Of a DNA stretch of 64,000 nucleotides, positions 34,549 through 45,834 are shown piece by piece. Below the pieces are notes generated by a model. The model saw only the letters and a program-made list of their open reading frames with translations, had not been told where the DNA came from and made no database searches. The translations under genes and the position numbers were made by a program. How positions within the stretch are numbered: position 1 is the first letter of the stretch; each line of letters begins with the position of its first letter. Origin of the DNA: Variovorax sp. CF079 (GTDB taxonomy: Bacteria > Pseudomonadota > Gammaproteobacteria > Burkholderiales > Burkholderiaceae_C); contig NZ_FMZU01000011.1 of NCBI RefSeq assembly GCF_900101545.1, positions 62,001-126,000 of the forward strand. The letters run 5' to 3'.

Positions 34549-35463
34549 TCAGCGCGCCGCGCCGGCTTCGCGCTGCCGGTCCTCGTGCTTGTGCGCGAGG
34601 TAGGTTGCGAGGTCGATCTCGTGCAGCTGCTCCGGATATTGCTCGACGGCTTCGAACCAGCGATGCAAGCGCTTCTCCGAGCGCTTCGCTGCCGGCACCT
34701 TGAGGCCGGCCAGGTAGGCATCGAGGGTGAAGAAGTAGCGCATCGCGTTGCGCTCCATCAGGCCGCGCAGTCCGCGGATGTATTCGGGCTGGCCGTTCGG
34801 CGCCTTTCCGACCACGGTGAAACCCACCTTGTGGCTGCCGAAGGTCGCGAGGTAGGCCATGGTGGCGTAGCGCGCCATCATGTTGTGGTCGTACGCGTAG
34901 CCGAAGTGCAGGAAGGTCTGGCGCTCGCCGAGCGGCGTGGCTTCGAGCATCACGCGGTAGCGGCTGGTGCCGAGCGGCCCTGCTTCCGCGGACAAATCGA
35001 TCGCCAGGTAGTCGCGCGTGGCGCTGGCGGTGCGATGGGTGAAGGGGAGCTCGAAGGCCTGCTCCACCGGCGTGTCGTAGCGCCGCACCACGCTGAGCGT
35101 GAGCACGTCGCCGTCCGGCTGCCGGGCCACGCGGCAACGCCGGTTGTTGATGTGCAGGAGCAGCATCTCGCACCACTGAGACGCATTGCCGAGCGCGGCG
35201 CGCACCTCGCCCAACGGGCGATCGACGACGGCATAGATATCGCCTTGGAGCCCGTTCTCCGTTTCCACCGATTCCAGATGCATCGGCCGCTTCAGCGGGC
35301 TGCGTGCGAGCTGGCCGGCCAGCTTCTGGTGCAGCTCGCGCAGGGCCTGCGCCGAGCCGGCCTCTTGCGCAATTGCCTGCGCGCCGAGCGCCCAGGCACC
35401 CAGCGCGAGCCACAGGACCATGCGAGATACGCAGCGACACGAAGCGGCCAAAAAGCTGTTCAT
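34549..35463 (-). CDS. Exported SRPBCC/START-like protein of unknown function
   Basis: A 304-residue protein with a signal peptide (about 1-33, ending GAQAIAQE). The mature part shows VDRPLGEVRAALGNASQWCEMLLLHINNRRC, VVRRYDTPVEQAFELPFTH and TRDYLAIDLSAEAGPLGTSRYRVMLEATP, each seen as a region. This pattern resembles START/SRPBCC hydrophobic-ligand folds. The two cysteines in the mature N-terminal part could form a disulfide. A role in periplasmic lipid binding is possible but not shown. It converges with uspA. Confidence 0.7.
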   Translation of the reverse strand: MNSFLAASCRCVSRMVLWLALGAWALGAQAIAQEAGSAQALRELHQKLAGQLARSPLKRPMHLESVETENGLQGDIYAVVDRPLGEVRAALGNASQWCEMLLLHINNRRCRVARQPDGDVLTLSVVRRYDTPVEQAFELPFTHRTASATRDYLAIDLSAEAGPLGTSRYRVMLEATPLGERQTFLHFGYAYDHNMMARYATMAYLATFGSHKVGFTVVGKAPNGQPEYIRGLRGLMERNAMRYFFTLDAYLAGLKVPAAKRSEKRLHRWFEAVEQYPEQLHEIDLATYLAHKHEDRQREAGAAR

Positions 35464-35551
35464 GTCCGACACCATACAACGGCTCGGCTTTCAGCCGCTG
35501 CCGGCGCGCCTGCGCCGCATGCGCGAGAGACAGGCTTAGAGGCCGCAGCGC

Positions 35552-37894
<2,343 letters not shown>

Positions 37895-38021
37895 CGGGGG
37901 AAGGGGTGGCGGCTGGACATGCCGCGGTGGCCCGTTTTCAGGCAACCGGCGATTTTACGGGTTCGGGGTGGGTCTGTCGCCCTAAAGGCCTTGGCGGGGC
38001 GCGAAGGCGAGCCCCGCAAAT

Positions 38022-38059
38022 GCTTGCTAAAGTCAACTATTCAATTGACAATAGCAAGC
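38022..38059 (+). promoter_or_regulatory. Operator palindrome and promoter abutting the marR-type start codon
   Basis: The arms GCTTGCTA..GTCAA and TTGAC..TAGCAAGC form a 15-base inverted repeat with 13 of 15 pairs, centred at 38040.5. The right arm ends exactly one base before the ATG at 38060. Within it lie TTGCTA (38024-38029) and GACAAT (38047-38052), 17 bp apart, a plausible sigma-70 promoter. Its transcription start would be at or next to the ATG. This predicts an autorepressed, leaderless transcript. Confidence 0.65.
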
Positions 38060-39013
38060 ATGTCCGTCGAAACACCTTTTCTTTCCGACGTCGCCGCCGT
38101 CAAGGCGGTGCGCCAGTTCAACCGCTTCTATACGCGCCGCATCGGTGCCCTCGACCCCTACCTGGGCAGCGAGATGTCGCTGACCGACGTGCGCGTGCTC
38201 TACGAGCTTGCCCACCGCGAGAGCGCGGTGGCGAGCGAGATCGGCAAGGACCTCGGGCTCGACGGCGGCTACCTGAGCCGCATCCTGCGCCGCTTCGAAA
38301 GCGCCGGCTGGCTCACGCGCGAGACGCATCCGAAGGATGCCCGCCAGAGCCTGCTGCGCCTCACGGAGGCCGGCCATGCGGCCTTCGCGCCACTCCAGCA
38401 GAAATCGCGCGACGAGGCACGCGCCCTGCTCTCGGCGCTGTCGGCGCCGCAGCAACGCCAGTTGATCGATGCGATGCACACGGTGCAGGCGCTGATCGAA
38501 CCCGCGGCCAACGCGCCGGCCAAGCCCCGCACCGCCGTGCTGCGCGATCCGGGCCCCGGCGACATCGGCTGGGTAGTGCAGCAGCATGGCGAGATCTATG
38601 CGCGCGAGTACGGCTGGAACGGCGAATTCGAAGCGCTGGTGGCCGAGATCGCAGGCCAGTTCCTGCGCAAGTTCCAGCCCGAATGGGAGCGCTGCTGGAT
38701 CGCCGAGCTCGACGGCGAGCGCGTCGGCGCCGTGTTCCTGATGCGCAAATCGGCCACCGTCGCCCAGCTGCGGCTCCTGATCCTCACGCCGCAGGCGCGC
38801 GGCCTGGGCCTGGGCGCCCGGCTCACCGACGAATGCATCGCCTTCGCCCGCCACAAGGGCTACAAGAAGATGCTGCTGTGGACCAACAGCTGCCTGAGCG
38901 CCGCACGCGGCATCTACGCTGCGCGCGGCTTCAAGCTGGTCAAGTCCGAGCCCTACGAAGGCTTCGGCCAGCAGCTGGTCGGCGAGACCTGGGAGCTCAA
39001 GCTCACTGCATGA
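38060..39013 (+). CDS. MarR-type regulator fused to a GNAT acetyltransferase
   Basis: A 317-residue fusion. Residues 1-145 are a MarR winged helix-turn-helix ([53 protein letters not shown]). About 155-315 is a GNAT domain ([38 protein letters not shown] with the acetyl-CoA loop). Such fusions are known in proteobacteria; targets are unknown. No Shine-Dalgarno exists because the operator abuts the ATG. Its stop overlaps the convergent bdhA gene by 11 bp. Confidence 0.88.
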   Translation: MSVETPFLSDVAAVKAVRQFNRFYTRRIGALDPYLGSEMSLTDVRVLYELAHRESAVASEIGKDLGLDGGYLSRILRRFESAGWLTRETHPKDARQSLLRLTEAGHAAFAPLQQKSRDEARALLSALSAPQQRQLIDAMHTVQALIEPAANAPAKPRTAVLRDPGPGDIGWVVQQHGEIYAREYGWNGEFEALVAEIAGQFLRKFQPEWERCWIAELDGERVGAVFLMRKSATVAQLRLLILTPQARGLGLGARLTDECIAFARHKGYKKMLLWTNSCLSAARGIYAARGFKLVKSEPYEGFGQQLVGETWELKLTA

Positions 39014-39785
39014 ACCAGCCGTGGCTCACGACCAGCGACTGCCCGGTAAGCGCATTGGTCGGAAAGGCCGCGAACATCAGCGCCACGCGCGCCACGTCGT
39101 CGGTGGTGGTGAACTCGCCATCCACCGTCTCCTTGAGCATCACGTTCTTGATCACCTGCTCCTCGGTGATGCCCAGCGTCTTGGCCTGCTCGGGAATCTG
39201 CTTCTCGACCAGCGGCGTGCGCACGAAGCCCGGGCAGATCACGTTGGCGCGCACGCCGTGCCTGGCACCCTCCTTCGCGACCGTCTTGGCCAGCCCGATC
39301 AGGCCGTGCTTGGCCGTGACGTAGGGCGCCTTGAGCAGCGAGGCTTCCTTGGAATGCACCGAGCCCATGTAGATCACGCTGCCGCCGCGGCCCTGCGCGT
39401 ACATGTGCTTGAGGCAGGCCTTGGTGGTGAGGAAGGCGCCATGGAGGTGGATGGCCAGCATCTTCTTCCAGTCGGCGAAGCTGAACTCCTCGACCGGATG
39501 CACGATCTGGATGCCGGCATTGCTGATCAGGATGTCGATGCCGCCGAAGGCCTTGGCGGCTTCCTCGACGGCGGCATCGACCTGTTCTTCGCTCGTGACG
39601 TCGACGCCGACGCCGATCGCCTGCGCGCCGGCCTCCTTGAGCTCGGCGGCGGTGGCGTCGGCCGCCTGCTTGTTGAGGTCGGCGATCACGATCTTCGCGC
39701 CTTCCTGCGCGAACAGGATGGCGATCTCCTTGCCGATGCCGCTGGCCGAACCGGTGATGAAAGCGACCTTGTCCTTGAGTTGCAT
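39003..39785 (-). CDS. bdhA: 3-hydroxybutyrate dehydrogenase
   Basis: A 260-residue SDR that oxidises (R)-3-hydroxybutyrate to acetoacetate with NAD, used when PHB is broken down. Cofactor loop [29 protein letters not shown], catalytic [21 protein letters not shown] (Ser, Tyr, Lys) as a region, and the family ending [19 protein letters not shown] and QIVHP are substrate-binding features of bacterial BDH. AAGGAG precedes the ATG at 39785. The patatin-like gene lies 103 bp upstream on the same strand. Confidence 0.93.
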   Translation of the reverse strand: MQLKDKVAFITGSASGIGKEIAILFAQEGAKIVIADLNKQAADATAAELKEAGAQAIGVGVDVTSEEQVDAAVEEAAKAFGGIDILISNAGIQIVHPVEEFSFADWKKMLAIHLHGAFLTTKACLKHMYAQGRGGSVIYMGSVHSKEASLLKAPYVTAKHGLIGLAKTVAKEGARHGVRANVICPGFVRTPLVEKQIPEQAKTLGITEEQVIKNVMLKETVDGEFTTTDDVARVALMFAAFPTNALTGQSLVVSHGWFMQ

Positions 39786-39888
39786 GGGATCTCCTTGGAA
39801 TGAAAGGTGAAGAGAGGATGGCGCGTGCAAGCTGCGTGCCTGTGACGCAGCCTGCGCCCGAAGTCTTGAATGAAGCTGACCAGTGCCC

Positions 39889-41088
39889 TCAGCGACCCGC
39901 CGGAATGGCCGGCACCCGCATCGGATGGCGAACGCGCGGCGCGCTGGGCTGGGCCAGGTCGAAGGTGGTCACGCCGTTGACCTGCGAAGCGCTCTGCAGC
40001 AATTCCGGATGCTCCAGCGTGTTGCAGATGTCGCGCAGGCCGGACTCCCAGTGCTCGTCGACCGAGGCGCGCGAGAACTCGTAGTCCTTGGAGTCGAGCT
40101 CGTAGGGCTTGTCGCGGTAGATCAGGTGCACGATCTCGATCGGCTGGTGCGTCAGCTGGGCGCACACGGCGGCGACGCTGGCGTCCTTGCGCAGCGCGGC
40201 GGGCAGCCTGGCGATCAGGTCGGCCACCGCCTGCTGCAGGTTCATGTTCGAGGCCATGGCGTCGGTGTTCATGCGCGTGCGGCTCGAGTAGGTGATGTCC
40301 TTCTGCCGCTCCAGGGTCTCGGCCAGCGTGCGCGGCATGATGCCGCGGGCGCTGAACAGGTCGACCTGCAGCACCATCAACGGCTCGCTGCGCGGATGCG
40401 TGTCGAGCACGTACTGCAGGGGCGTGTTGGAAACGATGCCGCCGTCCCAGTAGTCCTCGCCCTCGATGTGCACCGGCGCGAAGCCGGGCGGCAAGGCGCC
40501 GCTGGCCATGATGTGCTCGGGGCCGATGCGCTGCTTCTTGTTGTCGAAATAGACCGAGTTGCCGCTGCGCACGTTGACCGCGCCCACGCTGAAGCGGATC
40601 TCGTCGTCGTTGAGGCGGTCGAAATCCACCAGCCGCTCGAGCGTGGACTTCAAGGGCGCGGTGTCGTAGTAGCTCAGCACCGGCGCCGCGCCGCCGAGCA
40701 GCAGCGCCGGGCTGCGGCGCGGCGTGAAGAAGCCCGGCACGCCGAATACCGCGGCGGAGGTGGCGCTCCACTGGTTGAAGAGCGCGCGGTCGCCCCAGCC
40801 CGGCGGCAGGCGCTGGGCCGGGCCCGATGAGACGAGATCCCAGAACTCGCGCAGGCGGGCGACGCGCAGCTCGGGCGCGTTGCCGGCGATCAGCGCGGCA
40901 TTGACCGCGCCGATCGACACGCCGGCCACCCAGTCGAGCTCTTTGTGCTTCTCGAACACGCCTGCGTACACGCCGGCCTGGTAGGCGCCCAGCGCGCCGC
41001 CGCCCTGGAGCACCAGGGCTTTCTTGGCGGTCGTGATGTCGACGCGAGGGGTGGAGGGATGCGAGTTCGGTTTTTTGGCGGCGGGCAT
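39889..41088 (-). CDS. Patatin-like phospholipase with DUF3734
   Basis: A 399-residue patatin-type hydrolase. The oxyanion loop is [17 protein letters not shown], the nucleophile serine is in [15 protein letters not shown], and the catalytic Asp in [13 protein letters not shown]. The C-terminal third ([20 protein letters not shown]) is the DUF3734 region. Patatins hydrolyse acyl esters; those next to 3-hydroxybutyrate dehydrogenase in Burkholderiales may act on PHB granules or membrane lipids, which is inference here. No clear ribosome site precedes the ATG. Confidence 0.88.
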   Translation of the reverse strand: MPAAKKPNSHPSTPRVDITTAKKALVLQGGGALGAYQAGVYAGVFEKHKELDWVAGVSIGAVNAALIAGNAPELRVARLREFWDLVSSGPAQRLPPGWGDRALFNQWSATSAAVFGVPGFFTPRRSPALLLGGAAPVLSYYDTAPLKSTLERLVDFDRLNDDEIRFSVGAVNVRSGNSVYFDNKKQRIGPEHIMASGALPPGFAPVHIEGEDYWDGGIVSNTPLQYVLDTHPRSEPLMVLQVDLFSARGIMPRTLAETLERQKDITYSSRTRMNTDAMASNMNLQQAVADLIARLPAALRKDASVAAVCAQLTHQPIEIVHLIYRDKPYELDSKDYEFSRASVDEHWESGLRDICNTLEHPELLQSASQVNGVTTFDLAQPSAPRVRHPMRVPAIPAGR

Positions 41089-41132
41089 GGATCAATTTGA
41101 CACCATGCGCACCGCCGCCGCGGCTCGCAGGG

Positions 41133-41582
41133 CTACATCTTCGGCAGCATCTGCCCGCGGATTTCGCCCCCAGGATTGGCCGCCGTGTGGATGTTGGCGT
41201 ACCACTTGCCGGCCATGAGGTCGGCGGCCTGGGCCGGCGTCAGCGTGGCCTGGCCCTCGATCGGGCTGGCCGGACTCGCGAAGGGCAGCACGATGCCCGC
41301 ATTGTCGCCGGCGGCGGCCGGACCGTGGAAGTGCGCCGCGGTGGCCGGACCGCTCAAGCCGGTATAGACGATCTTGTACTTGAGGACATTGGTGTCCTTG
41401 TTCAGCCAGGCCTCGGCCAGGCCGCTGCCGCGCGTCATGTTGGGGGGCACCTGGCTGGCCGCATTCATGCTGCCGCTGAAGCTCGCCGTGTTGGACTTCG
41501 ACATCATTCCGCAGCCCGCGAGTATCGCGGTCGCGGCGCCAGCCACGAGGGCCATGCGCAAGAGGGTGCCATATTTGTTCAT
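41133..41582 (-). CDS. CHRD-domain lipoprotein
   Basis: A 149-residue exported protein. The signal peptide ends in a lipobox ILAGC (cysteine at 24), so it should be lipid-anchored. The mature part is a CHRD domain: FSGSMNAASQVPP, ATAAHFHGPAAAGDNAG and WYANIHTAANPGGEIRGQM, the typical NPxGEIRGQ ending. CHRD domains share a fold with chordin repeats; their bacterial role is unknown, possibly metal or surface binding. GGAGAT precedes the ATG. Confidence 0.9.
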   Translation of the reverse strand: MNKYGTLLRMALVAGAATAILAGCGMMSKSNTASFSGSMNAASQVPPNMTRGSGLAEAWLNKDTNVLKYKIVYTGLSGPATAAHFHGPAAAGDNAGIVLPFASPASPIEGQATLTPAQAADLMAGKWYANIHTAANPGGEIRGQMLPKM

Positions 41583-41688
41583 TGCGAATCTCCGTCAGTT
41601 TCAAGAGCACCCAGCATAGACAGCGCCCGGCGCGCAGCGTGTCGGCCACGAGCCCGACTTCGGGGCACCCGATGGCATCATCGAGCCC

Positions 41689-42234
41689 ATGAAATCCCTG
41701 CCTACAGCCCACGATGTCGCGACCTTCTGGACCGAGGCAGGACCGAAGCGCTGGTTCGCCAAGGACGAGGCCTTCGATGCCGAATTCAAGTCGCGCTTCG
41801 AAGCCGCCCACCATGCCGCCGCCACCGGAGCGCTCGACGCCTGGGCAGCCGATGCCGAAGGCGCGCTCGCCCTCATGGTGCTGCTCGACCAGTTCCCGCG
41901 CAACGCGTGGCGCAACAGCGCCCACATGTTCGCCACCGACGGCAAGGCGCGCGCGATCGCGGGTACGGCGATCGAGGCCGGCCTGGACCAGCAGGTCGAA
42001 GCCGCGCTGCGGCCCTTCTTCTACCTGCCCTTCATGCATTCGGAATCGCTCCAGGACCAGGAGCGCTCCGTCGAACTGAATGCCGCGCTCGACGCCAACA
42101 CGCAGCGCTACGCGGTGCTGCACCGGGACATCATTGCGCGCTTCGGCCGCTTTCCCCATCGCAACAAGGCGCTGGGCCGCGAGACCACGCCGGAGGAGCA
42201 GTCGTTCCTCGATGAGGGCGGCTTTGCGGGCTAG
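41689..42234 (+). CDS. DUF924-family protein
   Basis: A 181-residue soluble helical protein with the DUF924 hallmarks: VATFWTEAGPKRWFAKDEAFD, LMVLLDQFPRNAWRNSAHMF, LRPFFYLPFMHSESLQDQE and RFGRFPHRNKALGRETTPEE. The fold is TPR-like; the function is unknown. The ATG has no obvious Shine-Dalgarno. The stop overlaps the stop of the convergent YihY-type gene by four bases. Confidence 0.9.
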   Translation: MKSLPTAHDVATFWTEAGPKRWFAKDEAFDAEFKSRFEAAHHAAATGALDAWAADAEGALALMVLLDQFPRNAWRNSAHMFATDGKARAIAGTAIEAGLDQQVEAALRPFFYLPFMHSESLQDQERSVELNAALDANTQRYAVLHRDIIARFGRFPHRNKALGRETTPEEQSFLDEGGFAG

Positions 42235-43121
42235 GCTCGCGTCGGCGACGAAGGCGCATCGGGGCGCGCGACGCCGCGCAGCGATCCGTACTTGTGCGCG
42301 TAGACCCAGGTGAACTCGGCGCCGAGCAGGAAGATCTGCGCCGAGTAGTAGACCCACACCAGCACCACCACCAGCGAACCCGCGGCGCCGTAGCCCGAGG
42401 CCACGCTGCTCTTGCCGATGTACAGGCCGATCAGGTGCTTGCCCACGGCGAACAGCAGCGCCGTGACCGCGGCCCCCACCCACACGTCGCGCCATTGCAC
42501 GCGCACGCGCGGCATGATCTTGTAGATCATCGCGAAGCCGACCGTCACCATCGCGAAGCTGAAGACGAAGTTGACCGCTTGCGCGAGCGTCGCCCAGCCG
42601 CCGAAGACCGGTGCCCACCACTTGCTGAGCGCAGCCAGCGCCGCGCTGGCCACCAGCGACACCATCAGCAGGAAGCCAATCCCCATGATCATGCCGAAGG
42701 ACAGCAGGCGCACCCGCAGCAGGCTCAAGAGACCGCTGCTCTCGTCGCGCGCGGGGGCGCGCCAGATGCGGTCGAGCGCATCCTGCAGTTCGCCGAACAC
42801 CGTGGTCGCGCCGATCACCAGCAAGGCGATGCCGATCACGGTGGCGATGATGCCTTCCTTCGGCTTGTTGACGGCCTCCAGCATGCCCTGCACCGCCCGC
42901 GCGCCCTGCTCGCCCATGAGGCCCGAGAGCTGCGTCATGATCTCGCCGCGCGCCGCTTCCTGGCCGAACACCAGGCCGGCCACCGAGATCACGATCAGCA
43001 GCAGGGGCGCCACCGAGAACACCGTGTAGTAGGCCAGTGCCGCGCCCATGCTCGGCGCGTAGTCGGCCTTCCAGGACATGAGGGCCTGCTTGCAGAGATC
43101 GAAGAGTTCGCGCGGCTGCAT
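42231..43121 (-). CDS. YihY/virulence-factor BrkB family membrane protein
   Basis: A 296-residue inner-membrane protein with about six hydrophobic helices. It opens with AYYTVFSVAPLLLIVISVAG, the conserved first helix of the family formerly misnamed RNase BN. GATTVFGELQDALDRIW, FAMVTVGFAMIYKIMPR and the WVYYSAQIFLLGAEFTWVYA ending also match. The exact role is unknown. ATG 43121 is chosen over 43163 because MQPRELFDLCKQALMSW begins the conserved part. Confidence 0.88.
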   Translation of the reverse strand: MQPRELFDLCKQALMSWKADYAPSMGAALAYYTVFSVAPLLLIVISVAGLVFGQEAARGEIMTQLSGLMGEQGARAVQGMLEAVNKPKEGIIATVIGIALLVIGATTVFGELQDALDRIWRAPARDESSGLLSLLRVRLLSFGMIMGIGFLLMVSLVASAALAALSKWWAPVFGGWATLAQAVNFVFSFAMVTVGFAMIYKIMPRVRVQWRDVWVGAAVTALLFAVGKHLIGLYIGKSSVASGYGAAGSLVVVLVWVYYSAQIFLLGAEFTWVYAHKYGSLRGVARPDAPSSPTRA

Positions 43122-43198
43122 GGCGCGAGTGTCGCAGCATGCGCAGCGCCGGCGTGTCGGCAAACGGCCCGCCCGACCTGCCCCGATAATCGAGCGCG

Positions 43199-43786
43199 AT
43201 GCACCCGGCCCCTACCGATGCGGCGGCACCCGACCGCCCGCAACCCCGATCCGCCCGCGACCTCTTCGTTTCGTTCACCTGGCTCGCATTGCAGGGCTTC
43301 GGCGGCGTGCTCGCGATCGTGCAGCGCGAGATGGTCGAGAAGAAGCGCTGGCTCACGGCCGACGAATTCCTCGAGGACTGGGCAGTCGCCCAGGTGCTGC
43401 CGGGGCCGAACGTGATCAACCTGGCGCTGATGATCGGCGACCGCTACTTCGGCCTGCGCGGCGCCGTGGCCGCGGTGGCCGGCATGCTGACCGTGCCGCT
43501 GGTCGTGATCCTCGCGCTGGCCGTGCTCTACGCCCACTACGCCGGCAACCCGCAGGTCGCCGGCGCCTTGCGCGGCATGGGCGCGGTGGCCGGCGGGCTG
43601 ATCGCCGCCACCGGTATCAAGCTGATCCCGGCGCTGCGCCGGCATCCGCTCGGCTTCGGCGCCTGCCTGGGCTTCGTGGCCCTGGTCTTCGCTGCCATCG
43701 CGTTCGCGCGCATTCCGCTCGGATGGGTGCTGCTGGCGGTGGGCGGCGTGGCCTGCGTGTGGACCTGGCGAAAGATCGGACCATGA
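43199..43786 (+). CDS. Chromate transporter, N-terminal-type half (ChrA family)
   Basis: A 195-residue membrane protein containing one CHR domain: LFVSFTWLALQGFGGVLAIV, the WAVAQVLPGPNVINLALMIG motif with the conserved PGP, and four to five further helices. Short CHR proteins work as pairs that together resemble full-length ChrA and export chromate or related anions. Its partner is the next gene, 79 bp downstream, after a repeat element. The N-terminal 20 residues are Ala/Pro-rich and cytoplasmic. Confidence 0.88.
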   Translation: MHPAPTDAAAPDRPQPRSARDLFVSFTWLALQGFGGVLAIVQREMVEKKRWLTADEFLEDWAVAQVLPGPNVINLALMIGDRYFGLRGAVAAVAGMLTVPLVVILALAVLYAHYAGNPQVAGALRGMGAVAGGLIAATGIKLIPALRRHPLGFGACLGFVALVFAAIAFARIPLGWVLLAVGGVACVWTWRKIGP

Positions 43787-43789
43787 GCA

Positions 43790-43864
43790 TCGCCGGGCCG
43801 CCCCAAGATGCGAGAGCCCCCTCGGGGGGCAGCGAGCACACGCCAGTGCCGAGCGTGGGGGCCA
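43790..43864. repeat. GC-rich double-hairpin intergenic repeat, copy C
   Basis: Begins CGCCGGGCCGCCCCAAG as in copies A and B, has a GCCCCC-TC-GGGGGGC hairpin at about 43816-43830, and ends GCCGAGCGTGGGGGCC just before the next ATG. It lacks the GGCGGCC half of the first stem. It occupies almost all the space between the two chromate-transporter halves and may supply the ribosome-binding G-run of the second. Confidence 0.75.
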
Positions 43865-43865
43865 C

Positions 43866-44465
43866 ATGACCATTGCCATGCACTGGCACGACTGGCTGGC
43901 CCTTTTCGGCCAGTACCTGCTGCTCTCGCTGCTCTCGATCAGCGGCGCCATCACCACCGTGCCCGACATGCACCGCTACCTGGTCGCGCAGCACGGCTGG
44001 CTCAGCGACGCGCAGTTCAGCTCCTCGGTCGCGATCGCGCAGGCCGCGCCGGGGCCCAACGTGCTCTTCGTGGCGCTGATGGGGTGGAACGTGGGCCTCA
44101 ATGCCGGCGGCGGCATCGGCGCCGGCCCGCAGGCCTGGGGGCTCGGCCTGCTCGGACTCGCGATCACGATGGTCGGCATCATGCTGCCGAGCACCACGCT
44201 GACCTACGTCGCGACGCGCTGGGGCCATCGCAACCGCACGCGGCGCGAGGTGCGCGCCTTCAAGCAGGGCATGGCGCCGGTGGTGGTGGGCCTGCTGATC
44301 GCGACCGGCTGGGTGCTCGCCGCCGGTAACCATGGCGGCGGTGCGCCCGCCTGGCACCTCTGGCTGCTGACCGGCGTGGCAGCATTTATCGTCTGGCGCA
44401 CCCGCATCCATCTGCTCTGGCTGCTCGGTGCCGGGGCGCTGCTGGGCGCGCTGGGCTTCATCTGA
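43866..44465 (+). CDS. Chromate transporter, second half (ChrA family)
   Basis: A 199-residue membrane protein with one CHR domain: LFGQYLLLSLLSISGAITTV, then QAAPGPNVLFVALMGWNVG with the conserved PGPN motif, and about five helices. It pairs with the preceding gene to form a two-gene chromate transporter. The G-rich sequence from the preceding repeat lies directly before the ATG. It ends 20 bp before the aldo/keto reductase gene. Confidence 0.88.
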   Translation: MTIAMHWHDWLALFGQYLLLSLLSISGAITTVPDMHRYLVAQHGWLSDAQFSSSVAIAQAAPGPNVLFVALMGWNVGLNAGGGIGAGPQAWGLGLLGLAITMVGIMLPSTTLTYVATRWGHRNRTRREVRAFKQGMAPVVVGLLIATGWVLAAGNHGGGAPAWHLWLLTGVAAFIVWRTRIHLLWLLGAGALLGALGFI

Positions 44466-44485
44466 GTCTTCAAGGAAAGCATCCC

Positions 44486-45451
44486 ATGCAACTTCGCCCC
44501 CTCGGCCGCTCCGGCCTCCAGGTCTCGCCGCTCGCCTTCGGCGGCAACGTCTTCGGCTGGACCGTCGACGAGGCGCTCTCTTTCCGGCTGCTCGATGCCT
44601 GGCTCGACGCCGGCTTCAACTTCGTCGACACCGCCGACGTCTACTCGAGCTGGGTGCCGGGCCACAGCGGCGGCGAATCGGAAACCATCATCGGCAAGTG
44701 GCTGCGCCAGACCGGCAAGCGCAACCGCGTGGTGCTCGCGACCAAGGTCGGCAAGCCGATGGGCGAAGGCAAGAAAGGGCTTTCGCCGGCCTACATCCGC
44801 GAGGCGGTCGATGCGTCGCTCACGCGCCTCAAGACCGACCACATCGACCTCTACCAGTCGCACGACGACGATGCCGAGACGCCGCTGGCCGACACGCTCG
44901 GCGCCTTCGCCGACCTGATCAAGGCCGGCAAGGTGCGCGCCATCGGCGCCTCGAACTACAGCGCGCCGCGGCTTGCGGACGCGCTCGACGTCGCCGAGCG
45001 CGAAGGCCTACCGCGCTACGAGAGCCTGCAGCCGCTCTACAACCTCTACGACCGCGCCGTGTTCGAGGACGCGCTGGAACCACTGTGCCTCGAACGCGGC
45101 GTCGGCGTGATCAACTTCTACGCGCTCGCGGCCGGCTTCCTCACGGGCAAGTACCGCAGCGAGGCCGACGCCGCCAAGAGCGCGCGCGGCGCGAACACCA
45201 CGAAGAAGTACCTCAACCCGCGCGGCCTGCGCATTCTGGCCGCGCTCGATGCGGCGGCCAATGCATATGGCGCGACGCCGGGCCAGGTCGCGATCGCCTG
45301 GCAGATCGCGCGCCCCTCCATCACGGCACCCATCGCGAGCGCCACTTCGCAGAAGCAGCTCGACGAGTTGGTGGCCGCGGCCAGCCTTGCGCTCGATGCC
45401 GAAACCATCGCCGCGCTCGACGCCGCGAGCGCCGAGACCGCGGCGCGGTAG
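44486..45451 (+). CDS. Aldo/keto reductase
   Basis: A 321-residue (alpha/beta)8 NADPH-dependent oxidoreductase. It begins MQLRPLGRSGLQVSPLAFGG; catalytic residues are seen in FNFVDTADVYSSW (Asp, Tyr), VLATKVGKP (Lys) and DLYQSHDDD (His). The C-terminal APIASATSQKQLDELVAA binds the cofactor adenosine phosphate. It belongs to the YajO/Gcy-like group; the substrate is unknown. AAGGAAAG lies before the ATG. Confidence 0.9.
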   Translation: MQLRPLGRSGLQVSPLAFGGNVFGWTVDEALSFRLLDAWLDAGFNFVDTADVYSSWVPGHSGGESETIIGKWLRQTGKRNRVVLATKVGKPMGEGKKGLSPAYIREAVDASLTRLKTDHIDLYQSHDDDAETPLADTLGAFADLIKAGKVRAIGASNYSAPRLADALDVAEREGLPRYESLQPLYNLYDRAVFEDALEPLCLERGVGVINFYALAAGFLTGKYRSEADAAKSARGANTTKKYLNPRGLRILAALDAAANAYGATPGQVAIAWQIARPSITAPIASATSQKQLDELVAAASLALDAETIAALDAASAETAAR

Positions 45452-45542
45452 GCACCCTCCCACACGCATTGGCGGCACCAGCCGCCGTGCCTGGCCGATT
45501 CCCCGGACACACTGGCTCGATCCAAACATCGGAGAGAGAACC

Positions 45543-45713
45543 ATGTCCTTTGCGCTCTACCTGATCGGTTTTCTGATCTTCCTGGCCGGCGTGGCCTGGG
45601 GCGCCTCGGTGGCCGGCGTGCCGACGCTCTACATCGGCATCGGCGCGCTCATCCTGCTCGGCATCGGCATCTTCACCGCCGTGGGGCGCACGCGCAGCAA
45701 GGATCCTTCCTGA
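45543..45713 (+). CDS. Small two-helix membrane protein
   Basis: A 56-residue protein with two hydrophobic helices (about 4-22 and 27-46) joined by a short turn, and a short basic tail RTRSKDPS. The glycine-rich helices suggest close packing. I do not recognise a named family. GGAGAG sits before the ATG, so the gene is likely real. It lies between the aldo/keto reductase and the hsp20 pair. Confidence 0.7.
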   Translation: MSFALYLIGFLIFLAGVAWGASVAGVPTLYIGIGALILLGIGIFTAVGRTRSKDPS

Positions 45714-45736
45714 GCTTTTTTTAGCGCTGCCCCGCT

Positions 45737-45800
45737 CTTGAAATCCGCGCGGGCCGCTCCTACCTCCTTGACCGGAAGCGCCGGAGGCGTCTCCGGCGCT
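45737..45800 (+). promoter_or_regulatory. Candidate heat-shock leader of the hsp20 pair: -35-like box and hairpin
   Basis: CTTGAAA at 45737-45743 equals the sigma-32 -35 consensus, but the -10 match 13-15 bp downstream is poor. A perfect 10-bp hairpin (AGCGCCGGAG GCGT CTCCGGCGCT) follows at 45777-45800. ACCTCC near 45762 could pair with the GGAGGT ribosome site at 45823-45828 across this hairpin, if transcription begins upstream of it. The two ideas (sigma-32 start versus RNA thermometer) partly conflict. Confidence 0.4.
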
Positions 45801-45834
45801 CCGTTTGTCTCTTCAGCCAAATGGAGGTTTCGCC

